Origin: JAJDZL01 sp965220665
GTDB lineage: Bacteria; Pseudomonadota; Gammaproteobacteria; Arenicellales; JAJDZL01
NCBI GenBank assembly: GCA_965220665.1
Contig: CBDCQQ010000005.1
Coordinates: 1,860,001-1,924,000 of the forward strand
Direction of reading: 5' to 3'
DNA: 64,000 nt
Shown here one piece after another: positions 1 to 8,854 of the stretch (positions within the stretch are counted from its first letter, which is position 1; each line of letters starts with the position of its first letter). The notes under the pieces were generated by a model. It was not told where the DNA came from. It saw only the letters and a program-made list of their open reading frames with translations, and ran no database searches. The position numbers were made by a program, and so were the translations under genes.

Positions 1-815
1 AAGTTGACACCTGTATCTACACCCATTCCGTCCAGCATATAGATCACATCCTCAGTAGCAACATTACCGCTCGCCCCTCGGGCATATGGACAACCTCCAA
101 GTCCACCAATTGAACTATCAACTGTGGAGACACCTTGATCCAGGGCGGTAACAATATTTGGAAGAGCCTGACCGTAGGTATCGTGAAAGTGGACAGCGAT
201 TGATTCCAATCCAATAGCGCCCTCAACTGCACGCAATAACTCTCGAGTTGAGTTCATTGTGCCCACACCTATGGTGTCGCCGAGTGAGACCTCATAGCAT
301 CCACACTCGATCAGACGTTGCACTATGGGAACTACTTTACTTGCTGAGATCTTTCCTTCATATGGGCACCCCAAAACACAGGAAACGTAACCTCTGACTG
401 GGATACCCATTTCGCGAGCTTTCTCCAATACTGGTTGGAATCGCTCAAACGATTGTTCAATAGTGCAGTTTGTATTGCGCTGAGAAAATGTTTCAGAAGC
501 TGCTGAGAAAATCGCAACTTCATCCACATTAGAAGCGATTGCATCAATCATTCCCCTGATGTTTGGTACGAGCGCAACTAAAGACACATCTTCATGACGT
601 CCTACACCTTTCAGTACTTCAGCAGTATTGACCATTTTTGGTACCCATTTGGGTGACACAAAACTGCCAACTTCTATGGTCTTTAATCCGCTCGCGGATA
701 GACGGTCTACGAGCTCTACTCGAAATGCGACTGTGGTCTGTTCAGGTTCATTTTGAAGTCCGTCACGAGGCCCTACCTCAACCAGCCGCACGTGATCGAT
801 TCTGCTCTCACTCAT
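1..815 (-). CDS. liuE: Hydroxymethylglutaryl-CoA lyase, C-terminus cut by the window edge
   Basis: It cleaves 3-hydroxy-3-methylglutaryl-CoA to acetyl-CoA and acetoacetate, the last step of leucine/isovalerate breakdown. The N-terminus reads MSESRIDHVRLVEVGPRDGLQ, the usual HMGL-like TIM-barrel opening with the metal/substrate motif GPRDGLQNE. Further on come SLGDTIGVG, the VHFHDTYGQAL metal-binding histidines and GLGGCPYARGASGN, all typical of the lyase. The ATG at 815 overlaps the liuD stop (ATGAGTGA), so it is the last visible gene of the operon and translationally coupled. Only about 271 codons are in the window, and the end of the gene lies to the left. The related isopropylmalate synthases lack this cysteine-glycine segment. 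Confidence 0.93.
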   Translation of the reverse strand, partial: MSESRIDHVRLVEVGPRDGLQNEPEQTTVAFRVELVDRLSASGLKTIEVGSFVSPKWVPKMVNTAEVLKGVGRHEDVSLVALVPNIRGMIDAIASNVDEVAIFSAASETFSQRNTNCTIEQSFERFQPVLEKAREMGIPVRGYVSCVLGCPYEGKISASKVVPIVQRLIECGCYEVSLGDTIGVGTMNSTRELLRAVEGAIGLESIAVHFHDTYGQALPNIVTALDQGVSTVDSSIGGLGGCPYARGASGNVATEDVIYMLDGMGVDTGVN

Positions 816-2832
816 TGTTGGAAATGCTGTCTGATTGAATCGATTCTTCTACAAAGATACAACTGGCTCCTTCATCGACGAGTTGGTTTTCAGAATAAGG
901 AATTGAAGTTACAACTCCGTCTATCGGACTGGTAATCGGATGTTCCATTTTCATCGCTTCAACAACGATCAAAACTTGTCCGGTTGATACAGATTCACCT
1001 TTTTCAACCAGGATACGTGCAATTCGTCCAGGTAATGGTGCAGTTAGTGATCCGGTGTTAACATTTGAGGAACTCGCCACAGAAAGTCGATCTGATAGCC
1101 GCAATCCATAACTTGAACATTGATGAAAAAGATAGAGTTCATCTTCCAGCGAAACCACTGGCAGTGACCATTCAATATCATCAATCGTTGCCCCAATTTC
1201 ATGATCCAAGATTTGAACATTAGAGCACCTATATACTCGTTCTTTAATCTTTACAACAATCTGATACTCACCAAGAAGTACACTGACGTTGTAGATTTGA
1301 TCATCGCATACAAATCCACAGGCAAACTCTTTGTGAGAATTTAGTCGCCAGCCACTTTCTGTTCGCCACGGTGAATACTTGTCGTCATTTTCAATAGCGT
1401 CTTTTAACCAAATTTGAGTTGATTCTGATTTCAGGTAGAGTAAAGCTAACGCCAGAATTTCAGCGGGCAACTCTCGATTTTGTGCAGTTAGTTCTGGCAG
1501 GTTATTTTCGACGAATTTGATATCGTGTGTACAGGTAGTGAAGTCATGAGTTGTCAGTAAGTTCGATAAAAACGCTACGTTTGTATCGACACCGACTACG
1601 TGCAGATCTCTCAACGCCTTTTTAAGTCGTTCAATGGCTTTCGGCCGGTCTGAATCACTAACAACAACTTTAGAAATTAAGGGGTCGTAGTGTACATCAA
1701 CCACATCATTCTGCCGAACACCTGTGTGCATTTGTAAGTTATCTGATTCAGACGGATAACTTAGGTATCGGATGTGACCGGGTGACGGCAAGAACCCCTT
1801 CTCTGGATTTTCTGCGTAAATTCGCGCCTGAATCGAGTGTCCATTTGGCGAGCTTGGGATTTTTAAGTGTGAAATCGACTCCCCTGCAGCAATTCTAAGT
1901 TGCCACTCCACAAGATCGACTCCCGTAACCTGCTCGGTTACTGGATGCTCAACCTGAAGTCGAGTATTCATCTCCATAAAGTAGAATTCATTGTCAGCCA
2001 GTAAAAACTCGACGGTTCCAACGCTGTGGTAATCGAGGGCTCTGGTGAGGGATATCGCAGCTGCGTACATTCGCTCTCGCGTATTCTGGTCAATTTGTGG
2101 TGCTGGAGCCTCCTCCACAATTTTCTGATATCGGCGCTGGGTAGAACAGTCTCGGTCAAACAGGTGGACGGCATTCCCATGTTTGTCGGCTGCTATTTGA
2201 ACCTCAACGTGTCGGGCGGGATTAAGATACTTTTCAATGATGATGAGATCGTTGCCAAAGAATTCTTTAGCCTGAGCTTTCACTGCGGCTAAACTCTCGA
2301 CTAACTGGGGCTCAGAGTGAACGATGCTCATTCCCCGCCCTCCGCCTCCTAGCGCAGCTTTGAGTAATACTGGAAAACCAATGGTTTGTGCCAGCTTGGC
2401 TAAGCTGTCATCGCTATTTTCAGTTTCTCGAAAACCAGGCAACACAGGCACACCAGCTTCAACTGCAATTGCAGCTGCTTGCGCTTTCGATGCCATGCAA
2501 TCGATTACTTGTGAAGACGGACCAATGAATTCGATGTTTTCATTTTCACAAGCTTTAGCCAGAATGCTATTCTCAGATAAAAATCCATAGCCAGGATGAA
2601 GCGCGTCCGCACTCACCATTTTGGCCGCTTCAATTATTCGGTCGACATTTAGATAACTCTCAGAAGGGCGAGACGCACCAAGGTACACCGATTCATCCGC
2701 CAATGAAGTGTGTAGGGCATCTCGGTCTGCGTCAGAGTAGACTGTCGAAACAGGAATATTGAGATGTTGTGCAGTTCGAATGATCCGACAGGCGATCTCA
2801 CCGCGGTTGGCAATCAGTAGTTTGCGAAACAA
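808..2832 (-). CDS. liuD: Methylcrotonoyl-CoA carboxylase, biotin-carrying alpha subunit
   Basis: This subunit holds the biotin carboxylase and biotin carrier of 3-methylcrotonyl-CoA carboxylase, which makes 3-methylglutaconyl-CoA with the LiuB subunit. An ATP-grasp biotin carboxylase opens with RKLLIANRGEIACRI. It contains the GGGGRGM loop and EMNTRLQVEHPVTE. The C-terminus carries the biotin domain with EAMKMEHP, and the biotinylated lysine is about residue 628. An ATG at 2889 in the same frame would overlap liuC by 44 nt. I prefer the TTG at 2832, because it gives the family-typical start MFRKLLIANRGE, has a GGA 8 nt upstream and clears the liuC stop by 13 nt. Predicted length is 674 aa, normal for this subunit. 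Acetyl- or propionyl-CoA carboxylase chains look alike, but the gene neighbours decide. Confidence 0.93.
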   Translation of the reverse strand: MFRKLLIANRGEIACRIIRTAQHLNIPVSTVYSDADRDALHTSLADESVYLGASRPSESYLNVDRIIEAAKMVSADALHPGYGFLSENSILAKACENENIEFIGPSSQVIDCMASKAQAAAIAVEAGVPVLPGFRETENSDDSLAKLAQTIGFPVLLKAALGGGGRGMSIVHSEPQLVESLAAVKAQAKEFFGNDLIIIEKYLNPARHVEVQIAADKHGNAVHLFDRDCSTQRRYQKIVEEAPAPQIDQNTRERMYAAAISLTRALDYHSVGTVEFLLADNEFYFMEMNTRLQVEHPVTEQVTGVDLVEWQLRIAAGESISHLKIPSSPNGHSIQARIYAENPEKGFLPSPGHIRYLSYPSESDNLQMHTGVRQNDVVDVHYDPLISKVVVSDSDRPKAIERLKKALRDLHVVGVDTNVAFLSNLLTTHDFTTCTHDIKFVENNLPELTAQNRELPAEILALALLYLKSESTQIWLKDAIENDDKYSPWRTESGWRLNSHKEFACGFVCDDQIYNVSVLLGEYQIVVKIKERVYRCSNVQILDHEIGATIDDIEWSLPVVSLEDELYLFHQCSSYGLRLSDRLSVASSSNVNTGSLTAPLPGRIARILVEKGESVSTGQVLIVVEAMKMEHPITSPIDGVVTSIPYSENQLVDEGASCIFVEESIQSDSISNNE

Positions 2833-2845
2833 CTGTTCAATCCAT

Positions 2846-3646
2846 TTAGTGCTTTCGCCAGGCAGGAGATCGCTTTTCAAGAAAGGCACCGACGCCTTCC
2901 TTTCCTTCTTCGGACGCTCTGATTTTTGAAATTAAGGCAGCAGTGTGTTCTTGAATATCTTCGCCCATTGATGGTGAAAATTTTTCAATGACAAGACTCT
3001 TCGCCACCTTTTGGGCATCGGGTCCGCAAGAAAGAAGTTCACGCATTATTTCAGCTTCAGATTCCCCGAGTAATTCAGCATCAATAGATTCGTGAACCAA
3101 TCCCGAACGGCAAGCTGCAGAAGCATTGAATCTTTCACCAGTCAAAATGTAGCGTTTCGCGCTTCGCGTTCCCATGGCATTGACGACGTATGGACCGATG
3201 ACCGCAGGAATCAATCCAAGTTTCACCTCAGACAAACTGAAGACAGTAGAGCTTTCGGCCAACACAATATCACAGCAGGCGATTAGACCCACCCCACCTC
3301 CATATACTGCACCATGGGCAACCGCTACAGAGGGTTTCGGGAAACTATACAGCGAATTCATCATGTTGGCCATGTGCATGGCATCGCGATAGTTTTCCTC
3401 CTGAGCATATTCAGCTGTTCGTTGCATCCAGTTCAAATTTGCACCAGCGCAAAAACTCGCGCCAGCTCCTTTTATGCAAAGAATTCTGACTGCTTCATTG
3501 GCCCGCAATTGCTGAAGAGCATTCGTAATGTCTTCAATCATGAATTCGTCAAAAGCATTGTGGACTTTGGGACGATTCAACAGCAGTGTACAGATCCCCT
3601 GCGGGCTTACATCAAGTTTGATTGTTTCGAACTGTTGGGTGGGCAT
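2846..3646 (-). CDS. liuC: Methylglutaconyl-CoA hydratase (enoyl-CoA hydratase family)
   Basis: It hydrates 3-methylglutaconyl-CoA to HMG-CoA, between the carboxylase and the lyase of the leucine pathway. This 266-aa crotonase-fold protein has the oxyanion-hole segments ASFCAGANLNWM and HGAVYGGGVGL. The LNWM signature is typical of LiuC-type hydratases rather than fatty-acid crotonases. It starts 8 bp after liuB and its stop is followed closely by the liuD start. The family includes many substrate specificities, so the precise reaction rests on its place between liuB and liuD. Confidence 0.9.
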   Translation of the reverse strand: MPTQQFETIKLDVSPQGICTLLLNRPKVHNAFDEFMIEDITNALQQLRANEAVRILCIKGAGASFCAGANLNWMQRTAEYAQEENYRDAMHMANMMNSLYSFPKPSVAVAHGAVYGGGVGLIACCDIVLAESSTVFSLSEVKLGLIPAVIGPYVVNAMGTRSAKRYILTGERFNASAACRSGLVHESIDAELLGESEAEIMRELLSCGPDAQKVAKSLVIEKFSPSMGEDIQEHTAALISKIRASEEGKEGVGAFLEKRSPAWRKH

Positions 3647-3654
3647 GATTGCGG

Positions 3655-5256
3655 TTACATTCTAAAAATTCCGAATCGGGTTGATTCATCCGGAGCGTTA
3701 TATGCTGCTGAAAGCGCCAGCCCCAATACTGTTCGAGTGTCTGCCGGATCAATGATTCCATCATCCCAGAGCCTCGCGCTGGAATAGTAGGGTCGACCTT
3801 CATTTTCATACTGATCCAAAATTGTCTGCTTGAACTTTTGTTGCTCTGATTCAGGCCACGGGTCACCTTTCACACTATCAGCTCGTACTTGGGTTAGAAC
3901 GTTGCCAGCCTGTTCTCCACCCATTACTGATATTCTTGCATTGGGCCACATCCATAGAAAGCGGGGCGAATACGCGCGCCCACACATTGCATAATTTCCT
4001 GCTCCAAAGCTGCCACCGATAATGATTGTAAGTTTTGGCACTTTTGCACAGGCGACAGCCGTTACCATCTTCGCTCCATCTTTGGCTATTCCACCCGCTT
4101 CATATTTCTTTCCGACCATGAATCCGGCAATATTCTGTAGAAAAATCAATGGCACATTTCGTTGACAACAAAGTTCGATGAAGTGAGCCGCTTTCAACGC
4201 TGATTCAGAATATAGAATGCCCTTGTTTGCAACAATTCCGATTGGGTAGCCCATCAGGTGAGCAAATCCACACACCAGAGTCTCACCATAAAGCCGTTTG
4301 AATTCATGAAATTCACTTCCGTCTACAATTCGAGCAATAACCTCCCGTACATCATATGACTGTCTGAGGTCAGTAGGCACAATACCATACAAGTCACTTG
4401 CCTCATATAGTGGCTCCCGGGGAGCCTGAACTTCTATGTTCAGGCGTTTCGGACGATTTAATGTGGCCACAATATCCCTGATCATCGAAAGGGCGTGTTC
4501 ATCGTCATCAGCACAGTGATCGGTGATGCCTGACTCACGAGAGTGGACATCTGCCCCTCCGAGTTCTTCAGCCGTGACCGATTCACCCGTTGCAGCTTTG
4601 ACAAGCGGTGGTCCACCCAAGAATATTGTGCCCTGACCGCGGACGATTATGGATTCATCGCACATTGACGGTACATAGGCACCGCCAGCGGTACAAGAGC
4701 CCATGACCGCAGCAATCTGAGGGATTCCGGCCGCTGACATTGTGGCTTGATTGAAAAATATGCGTCCGAAGTGCTCTCTATCCGGGAAAACATCATCCTG
4801 CCTCGGAAGAAAAGCACCGCCTGAATCAACCAAATATATACAGGGTAGATTGTTTTGTGATGCGACTTCCTGAGCGCGCAGGTGTTTTTTAACGGTCATG
4901 GGGTAATAGGTTCCACCCTTGACTGTCGCATCATTAGCAAAGATCATACACTCCCGACCTTGAATTGATCCGATGCCAGTTACAATCCCAGCTGCAGGAA
5001 CGTTGTCGTCATACATCTCATATGCAGCATATGGCGCCACTTCCAGAAAGGGGGAGCCGCGATCCAACAGTAGTCGAATTCGATCTCGGGCCAGTAACTT
5101 TCCACGTGATTGATGCTTTTGGCGGGCGCTCTCGCTGCCTCCAACCTGAATGGCAGCAAGTGTTTGGTTGAGGTCTTCTACCAAGGTCGACATTGCTTGG
5201 TATCGACCGGCAAACTCAGGGCTATTTTTATTGATGTTTGATGGAATTACTGGCAT
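3655..5256 (-). CDS. liuB: Methylcrotonoyl-CoA carboxylase, carboxyltransferase beta subunit
   Basis: This is the carboxyltransferase partner of LiuD, moving CO2 from biotin to 3-methylcrotonyl-CoA. The 533-aa protein has the two crotonase-like halves of acyl-CoA carboxyltransferases, with VDSGGAFLPRQDDVFPD, GSCTAGGAYVPSM and a C-terminal GGSFGAGNYAMCGRAY segment. The GAFLP and NYAMCGRAY wording is that of methylcrotonyl-CoA rather than propionyl-CoA carboxylases. The ATG at 5256 is 30 bp downstream of the previous gene's stop. No clear Shine-Dalgarno lies next to it; the purine run AAGGGG is about 24 nt upstream inside a hairpin (5264-5291). Confidence 0.94.
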   Translation of the reverse strand: MPVIPSNINKNSPEFAGRYQAMSTLVEDLNQTLAAIQVGGSESARQKHQSRGKLLARDRIRLLLDRGSPFLEVAPYAAYEMYDDNVPAAGIVTGIGSIQGRECMIFANDATVKGGTYYPMTVKKHLRAQEVASQNNLPCIYLVDSGGAFLPRQDDVFPDREHFGRIFFNQATMSAAGIPQIAAVMGSCTAGGAYVPSMCDESIIVRGQGTIFLGGPPLVKAATGESVTAEELGGADVHSRESGITDHCADDDEHALSMIRDIVATLNRPKRLNIEVQAPREPLYEASDLYGIVPTDLRQSYDVREVIARIVDGSEFHEFKRLYGETLVCGFAHLMGYPIGIVANKGILYSESALKAAHFIELCCQRNVPLIFLQNIAGFMVGKKYEAGGIAKDGAKMVTAVACAKVPKLTIIIGGSFGAGNYAMCGRAYSPRFLWMWPNARISVMGGEQAGNVLTQVRADSVKGDPWPESEQQKFKQTILDQYENEGRPYYSSARLWDDGIIDPADTRTVLGLALSAAYNAPDESTRFGIFRM

Positions 5257-5263
5257 GATTTTG

Positions 5264-5291
5264 GGTAGTGGGGTTAAACCCCTTAACTACC
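5264..5291. other. Stable hairpin in the gap upstream of liuB
   Basis: GGTAGT (5264-5269) pairs with ACTACC (5286-5291), and GGGG (5270-5273) pairs with CCCC (5279-5282), with a three-base bulge. It fills the gap between the isomerase-like gene and liuB and includes the first gene's stop codon. It has no following T-run, so it is more likely an mRNA-processing or translation-modulating stem than a terminator. Confidence 0.5.
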
Positions 5292-5892
5292 ACCCTCCTG
5301 ATTCAAGCCACGACTCAACATGATTGAGACGGTCGTGTCCCCAGAATGGCTCGTCGTCAACAATGAAAAAAGGTGAACCAAAAACACCTCGTTCAATAGC
5401 CCTGTCGGTTTCTTCGCGAACTTTAAGTTTGATGTCTGGATTCTCAAGTGCGTCGTTTACCGCATCGGCATCAAAACCCAAACAGGTGGCTACTTCGACG
5501 ACAGTCGGTGGTTTTGAAATGTTCAAATTCCTGACAAAATACGCGCGGAAAATTGCTTGGGCGAACTGTTTGGCCATTTCCGAACCGTACTCATCTCTAA
5601 TCCAGTAATACACGCGGGAGGGTGCAACACTTGAAACGGGAAATACGCTTGGAGCTGAAAATTCAATTCGGTGAAAGCGAGCAACGCGATCCAAGTCTCG
5701 AGCACTGTACTGATCAATCATCGGAATCTGAACCAGGGGTTTTCGGCCTGTAACTTTCATGACTGCACCCATGACATATGGGCGCCAGATGATTTCACAG
5801 CTGCAGCGCTGTGAAAACTCGTCCATCACCTCACTTGAAAAATATCCGTATGGTGAAGAGAAATCGAAGAAAAAATCAACTGTTTTGTTCAC
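5287..5892 (-). CDS. DsbA-family / 2-hydroxychromene-2-carboxylate isomerase-like protein
   Basis: This 201-aa protein has the thioredoxin-fold kappa-GST architecture of HCCA isomerases. The N-terminal FDFSSPYGYF has the glutathione-contacting serine in place of a CxxC, and the C-terminal segment is GVFGSPFFIVDDEPFWGHDRL. HCCA isomerase proper acts in naphthalene breakdown, but members of this family often sit in acyl-CoA degradation operons with no aromatic genes. Here it lies between a thiolase and liuB in the same operon (about 30-bp gaps). Its role in leucine or isovalerate catabolism is unknown to me; a glutathione-dependent isomerase or redox role is inferred. Confidence 0.8.
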   Translation of the reverse strand: MNKTVDFFFDFSSPYGYFSSEVMDEFSQRCSCEIIWRPYVMGAVMKVTGRKPLVQIPMIDQYSARDLDRVARFHRIEFSAPSVFPVSSVAPSRVYYWIRDEYGSEMAKQFAQAIFRAYFVRNLNISKPPTVVEVATCLGFDADAVNDALENPDIKLKVREETDRAIERGVFGSPFFIVDDEPFWGHDRLNHVESWLESGGW

Positions 5893-5924
5893 TTTTGAGA
5901 GCCTCGCGAAAGAACTGGGCGATA

Positions 5925-7109
5925 CTAGGTACGCACTACGCCAATCGCTGTAGCTTCACCACCGCCGATGCAAAGCGAGGCAACACCTTGCTTTAGATCG
6001 TATCGTTCCATCGCTGCAATCAAAGTAACCAGGATTCGGGTGCCTGAGGCACCAACAGGATGGCCCAGTGCACAAGCGCCACCATGAATATTCATCCGAT
6101 CATGCGGAATCTTCAAACTGTGCATTGCCGCCATCGTAACAACTGCAAATGCCTCGTTGACTTCAAAAAGATCAATATCATCGACTGACCAGTTGAGTTT
6201 TTCGAGTAATTTTCTGATCGCACCGATTGGTGCAGTTGGAAAAAGATTGGGTTCTGCGGCAAAAGTGGTGTGCCCAACCAGCCGCGCTTTAATTGGCTTA
6301 TCGCGGCGTTGGGCTTCAGCCTCCGACATCAAGACTACGGTTGCGCCGCCATCTGAAATTGAGCTGGAATTGGCAGCAGTAACGCTACCGTTTTTACGAA
6401 ATGCAGGTCTAAGAAATGGAATTTTTTCAGAATTGGTTGTTTCAGGCTGTTCATCATTTGTCACTTCATAAGTTTCTTTTCTCGTAGAAACTTGAACAGG
6501 TGTGATTTCCCGTTCAAATGTGCCACTTTGGGTTGCCTTCTGCGCTCTGGTCAAGGATTCAATTGCAAATTCATCCTGTGCCTCCCGACTGAACTGATAA
6601 GACTCGGCACAGTCTTCAGCGAACTCTCCCATCAGTGCACCCTTCTGGTACGCATCTTCAAGACCGTCAGCAAACATATGATCGAGAACCTGGTTATGTC
6701 CCATGCGAAAACCACCTCTCGCCTTGGGCAGTATATAGGGAGCATTGCTCATGCTTTCTAGACCGCCTGTCGCGACGACAGAGTTGGTACCCGCAACGAT
6801 CGAGTCGTAACCGAGCATGACTGTCTTCATGCCAGAACCGCACATTTTGTTGACCGTTGTGCACCCAACGGATTTAGGAATACCTGCGGCAAGAGCTGCT
6901 TGCCGTGCAGGCGCCTGACCAATCCCCGCTGGCAGCACGCAGCCCATTAGCACTTCATCAACATCGGACCCCGAGATGTCAGAATCTTCAAGTGCTGCTC
7001 GAATCGAGGCAGATCCGATCTGTGGCGCGGTCAGTGGAGAGAGCCGACCCTGAAAACCACCAATCGGTGTTCGGGCCAATCCTGTAACGACGACGGATGA
7101 ATTTTCCAT
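5925..7109 (-). CDS. Acetyl-CoA acetyltransferase (thiolase)
   Basis: It condenses or cleaves acetoacetyl-CoA, joining the acetoacetate made by HMG-CoA lyase to acetyl-CoA. The 394-aa thiolase has the nucleophilic cysteine in VNKMCGSGMK, the histidine in EVNEAFAVVTMAA, and the C-terminal catalytic cysteine in LCIGGGEATA with GGACALGHPVGASG. A longer open frame reaches 7373. I chose the ATG at 7109 because AAGGGA lies just upstream and MENSSVVVTGLARTPIGGF is the usual family start. It is 31 bp downstream of liuA. An atoB or phaA symbol would fit; which is correct cannot be told. Confidence 0.93.
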   Translation of the reverse strand: MENSSVVVTGLARTPIGGFQGRLSPLTAPQIGSASIRAALEDSDISGSDVDEVLMGCVLPAGIGQAPARQAALAAGIPKSVGCTTVNKMCGSGMKTVMLGYDSIVAGTNSVVATGGLESMSNAPYILPKARGGFRMGHNQVLDHMFADGLEDAYQKGALMGEFAEDCAESYQFSREAQDEFAIESLTRAQKATQSGTFEREITPVQVSTRKETYEVTNDEQPETTNSEKIPFLRPAFRKNGSVTAANSSSISDGGATVVLMSEAEAQRRDKPIKARLVGHTTFAAEPNLFPTAPIGAIRKLLEKLNWSVDDIDLFEVNEAFAVVTMAAMHSLKIPHDRMNIHGGACALGHPVGASGTRILVTLIAAMERYDLKQGVASLCIGGGEATAIGVVRT

Positions 7110-7140
7110 TGATGTTGTCCCTTTTGAGTAAATAAGTGAA

Positions 7141-8310
7141 TTAAGCGGTTTCTTCAAATAGTTCTCGTCCGATAAGCATGCGACGAATTTCGCTGGTTCC
7201 TGCACCAATTTCATAGAGTTTGGCATCTCTAAGTAGACGGCCAGTGGGCATTTCGTTAATGTAACCCATGGCACCGAGTGCCTGAATTGCCTGTAATGCG
7301 CATTCAGTCGCTCTTTCTGCTGTAAACAGAATCGCCCCCGCGGCATCTTTTCTGGTTGTTTCGCCGCGATCACAGGCTTTGGCTACTGCGTAGGCGTAGG
7401 CACGAGAGGCATTCAGGAAAGTGTACATATCGGCCATTTTGCCCTGAATGAATTGAAACTCGCCAATACTCCTACCAAATTGCTTCCGCTCGTGCACGTA
7501 AGGTACAACAGCGTCGAGGCAGGCCTGCATGATGCCGAGCGGACCGCCTGCCAAAACAACTCGTTCGTAATCCAGACCGCTCATGAGGACACGAACGCCA
7601 CCACCAACTTCACCCAATACATTTTCCTGAGGCACCGCACAATTTTCGAATATCAACTCACAGGTGTTGGAGCCCCGCATACCGAGTTTGTCCAGTTTCT
7701 GCGCTGTCGAAAATCCGTCAAACTCGCGTTCGATCAGAAAAGCGGTTATTCCGCGGCTTCCTTCCCGTGGGTCTGTTTTGGCATAAACGACCAGTACATC
7801 AGCGTCAGGGCCATTCGTAATCCACATCTTGTTGCCGTTCAACACAAAGCGGTCATCTTCAGCAACGGCTTGCAGACGCATACTCACGACGTCGGACCCG
7901 GAATTGGGTTCTGTCATAGCGAGCGCGCCGACATGTTCGCCACTAATGAGTTTAGGTAGGTACCGATTTCGTTGCTCGTCGGTACCGTTTCTGTATATCT
8001 GGTTCACTGCCAGGTTTGAATGTGCACCATATGAAAGCCCAACCGAGGCTGATGCACGGCTTATTTCTTCCATAGCGACTACGTGCTCGAGATAGCCCAT
8101 TCCGGCTCCACCAAATCGTTCGCTGACGGTTATACCTAGCAGACCCAAGTCACCCATCGCTAACCACAAATGGGATGGGAATTCATTCGACTGATCAATT
8201 TCGGCAGCAAGCGGTGCGATTTGCTCCTGAGCAAATTCCTGTACGCTTGAGCGAAGCAGGTCGACGGTTTCGCCCAATCCGAAATTTAGTGTCGCATGCG
8301 AAGTACTCAT
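7141..8310 (-). CDS. liuA: Isovaleryl-CoA dehydrogenase
   Basis: This FAD enzyme oxidises isovaleryl-CoA to 3-methylcrotonyl-CoA and is the first gene of the operon. The 389-aa acyl-CoA dehydrogenase shows the FAD/substrate motifs ALAMTEPNSGSDV and MWITNGPDADVLVVYAKT. LDYERVVLAGGPLG places the catalytic glutamate where isovaleryl-CoA dehydrogenases have it (the short- and medium-chain enzymes carry it near the C-terminus). It ends with GAGTSEIRRMLIGREL. The order liuA-thiolase-isomerase-liuB-liuC-liuD-lyase gives a complete route from isovaleryl-CoA to acetoacetate. Confidence 0.93.
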   Translation of the reverse strand: MSTSHATLNFGLGETVDLLRSSVQEFAQEQIAPLAAEIDQSNEFPSHLWLAMGDLGLLGITVSERFGGAGMGYLEHVVAMEEISRASASVGLSYGAHSNLAVNQIYRNGTDEQRNRYLPKLISGEHVGALAMTEPNSGSDVVSMRLQAVAEDDRFVLNGNKMWITNGPDADVLVVYAKTDPREGSRGITAFLIEREFDGFSTAQKLDKLGMRGSNTCELIFENCAVPQENVLGEVGGGVRVLMSGLDYERVVLAGGPLGIMQACLDAVVPYVHERKQFGRSIGEFQFIQGKMADMYTFLNASRAYAYAVAKACDRGETTRKDAAGAILFTAERATECALQAIQALGAMGYINEMPTGRLLRDAKLYEIGAGTSEIRRMLIGRELFEETA

Positions 8311-8634
8311 ATTAATCGGGATGCGCCATCATTGCTAAATAAACGGTCTGCCAGCAAAGGGTGAAACAGATAGCATCCTTTGCCGCTGGGTGTGCAAGAA
8401 TATAGAGAAATATCCGTGTTGAATTGAAAAATCGAACATTTGTTCAATCTACTGGCCATTATATAAATTCGGCAGAGTTCCATTCGCCTCGCGAGAATCT
8501 AAATGCAGTGTGAGGCGTCTTCTTTGTGCAATCGCATTCGATGAGTTCTCTTTCGGAGTTGAGTCCACGTAAACTCATAAAATTAAGGTGCGGGATGGTA
8601 TAAACGCGACGCACATGAGCACTTATCTTTATTC
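8311..8634. other. Non-coding gap upstream of liuA, probable liu promoter region
   Basis: No credible gene is seen here. The region is A+T-rich, like the host DNA. It should contain the promoter of the leftward liu operon and ends at the target duplication of the ISAzo13-like element. Its one clear landmark is the palindrome at 8434-8445. Confidence 0.5.
8434..8445. promoter_or_regulatory. Palindrome GAACA-TT-TGTTC, candidate operator of the liu operon
   Basis: This perfect 5-2-5 inverted repeat lies about 125 bp upstream of liuA. On the minus strand the wider site reads TTGAACAAATGTTCGA, the size and symmetry of a TetR-type operator. It vaguely resembles the PsrA/FadR-like sites used for acyl-CoA genes in gammaproteobacteria. 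The regulator itself is not in the window. Confidence 0.35.
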
Positions 8635-8637
8635 TTA

Positions 8638-8659
8638 GGGCTGGCGAATAAATAACTTG
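8638..8659 (+). repeat. Left terminal inverted repeat of the ISAzo13-like element
   Basis: It pairs with 13420-13441 with three mismatches and is preceded by the TTA duplication at 8635-8637. Confidence 0.8.
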
Positions 8660-8803
8660 CAAATATTGGCTCTCATTTAGCCGTATTTTGGGCAGATCAC
8701 CCCGATCTGCCATATACACGCCACCGTTTTACTCGAACTGGTGTGTATCCGATCGTCGATTTTATACAATATTCGCATTACCGACCGATGCGGATGGCTT
8801 TAT

Positions 8804-8843
8804 TATGACATAATGAGATATACGAATGTACCATTATGTCATA
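8804..8843. promoter_or_regulatory. 12-bp inverted repeat ahead of the transposase start, candidate autoregulatory operator
   Basis: TATGACATAATG (8804-8815) and CATTATGTCATA (8832-8843) form a perfect inverted repeat with a 16-bp spacer, and each arm is itself partly palindromic (TATGACATA). The right arm ends 1 bp before the AGGA ribosome-binding site (8845-8848) of the coding sequence at 8855. A protein bound here would block transcription or translation of the transposase. The winged-helix-like N-terminal part of that protein is the obvious candidate ligand, but this is inferred. Confidence 0.5.
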
Positions 8844-8854
8844 TAGGAACCGCC

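Noticed and set aside
8741..8854. Upstream extension of the winged-helix-like reading frame from an ATG at 8741
   Set aside because: It crosses the inverted repeat at 8804-8843 and has no ribosome site, whereas 8855 has AGGA at good spacing.
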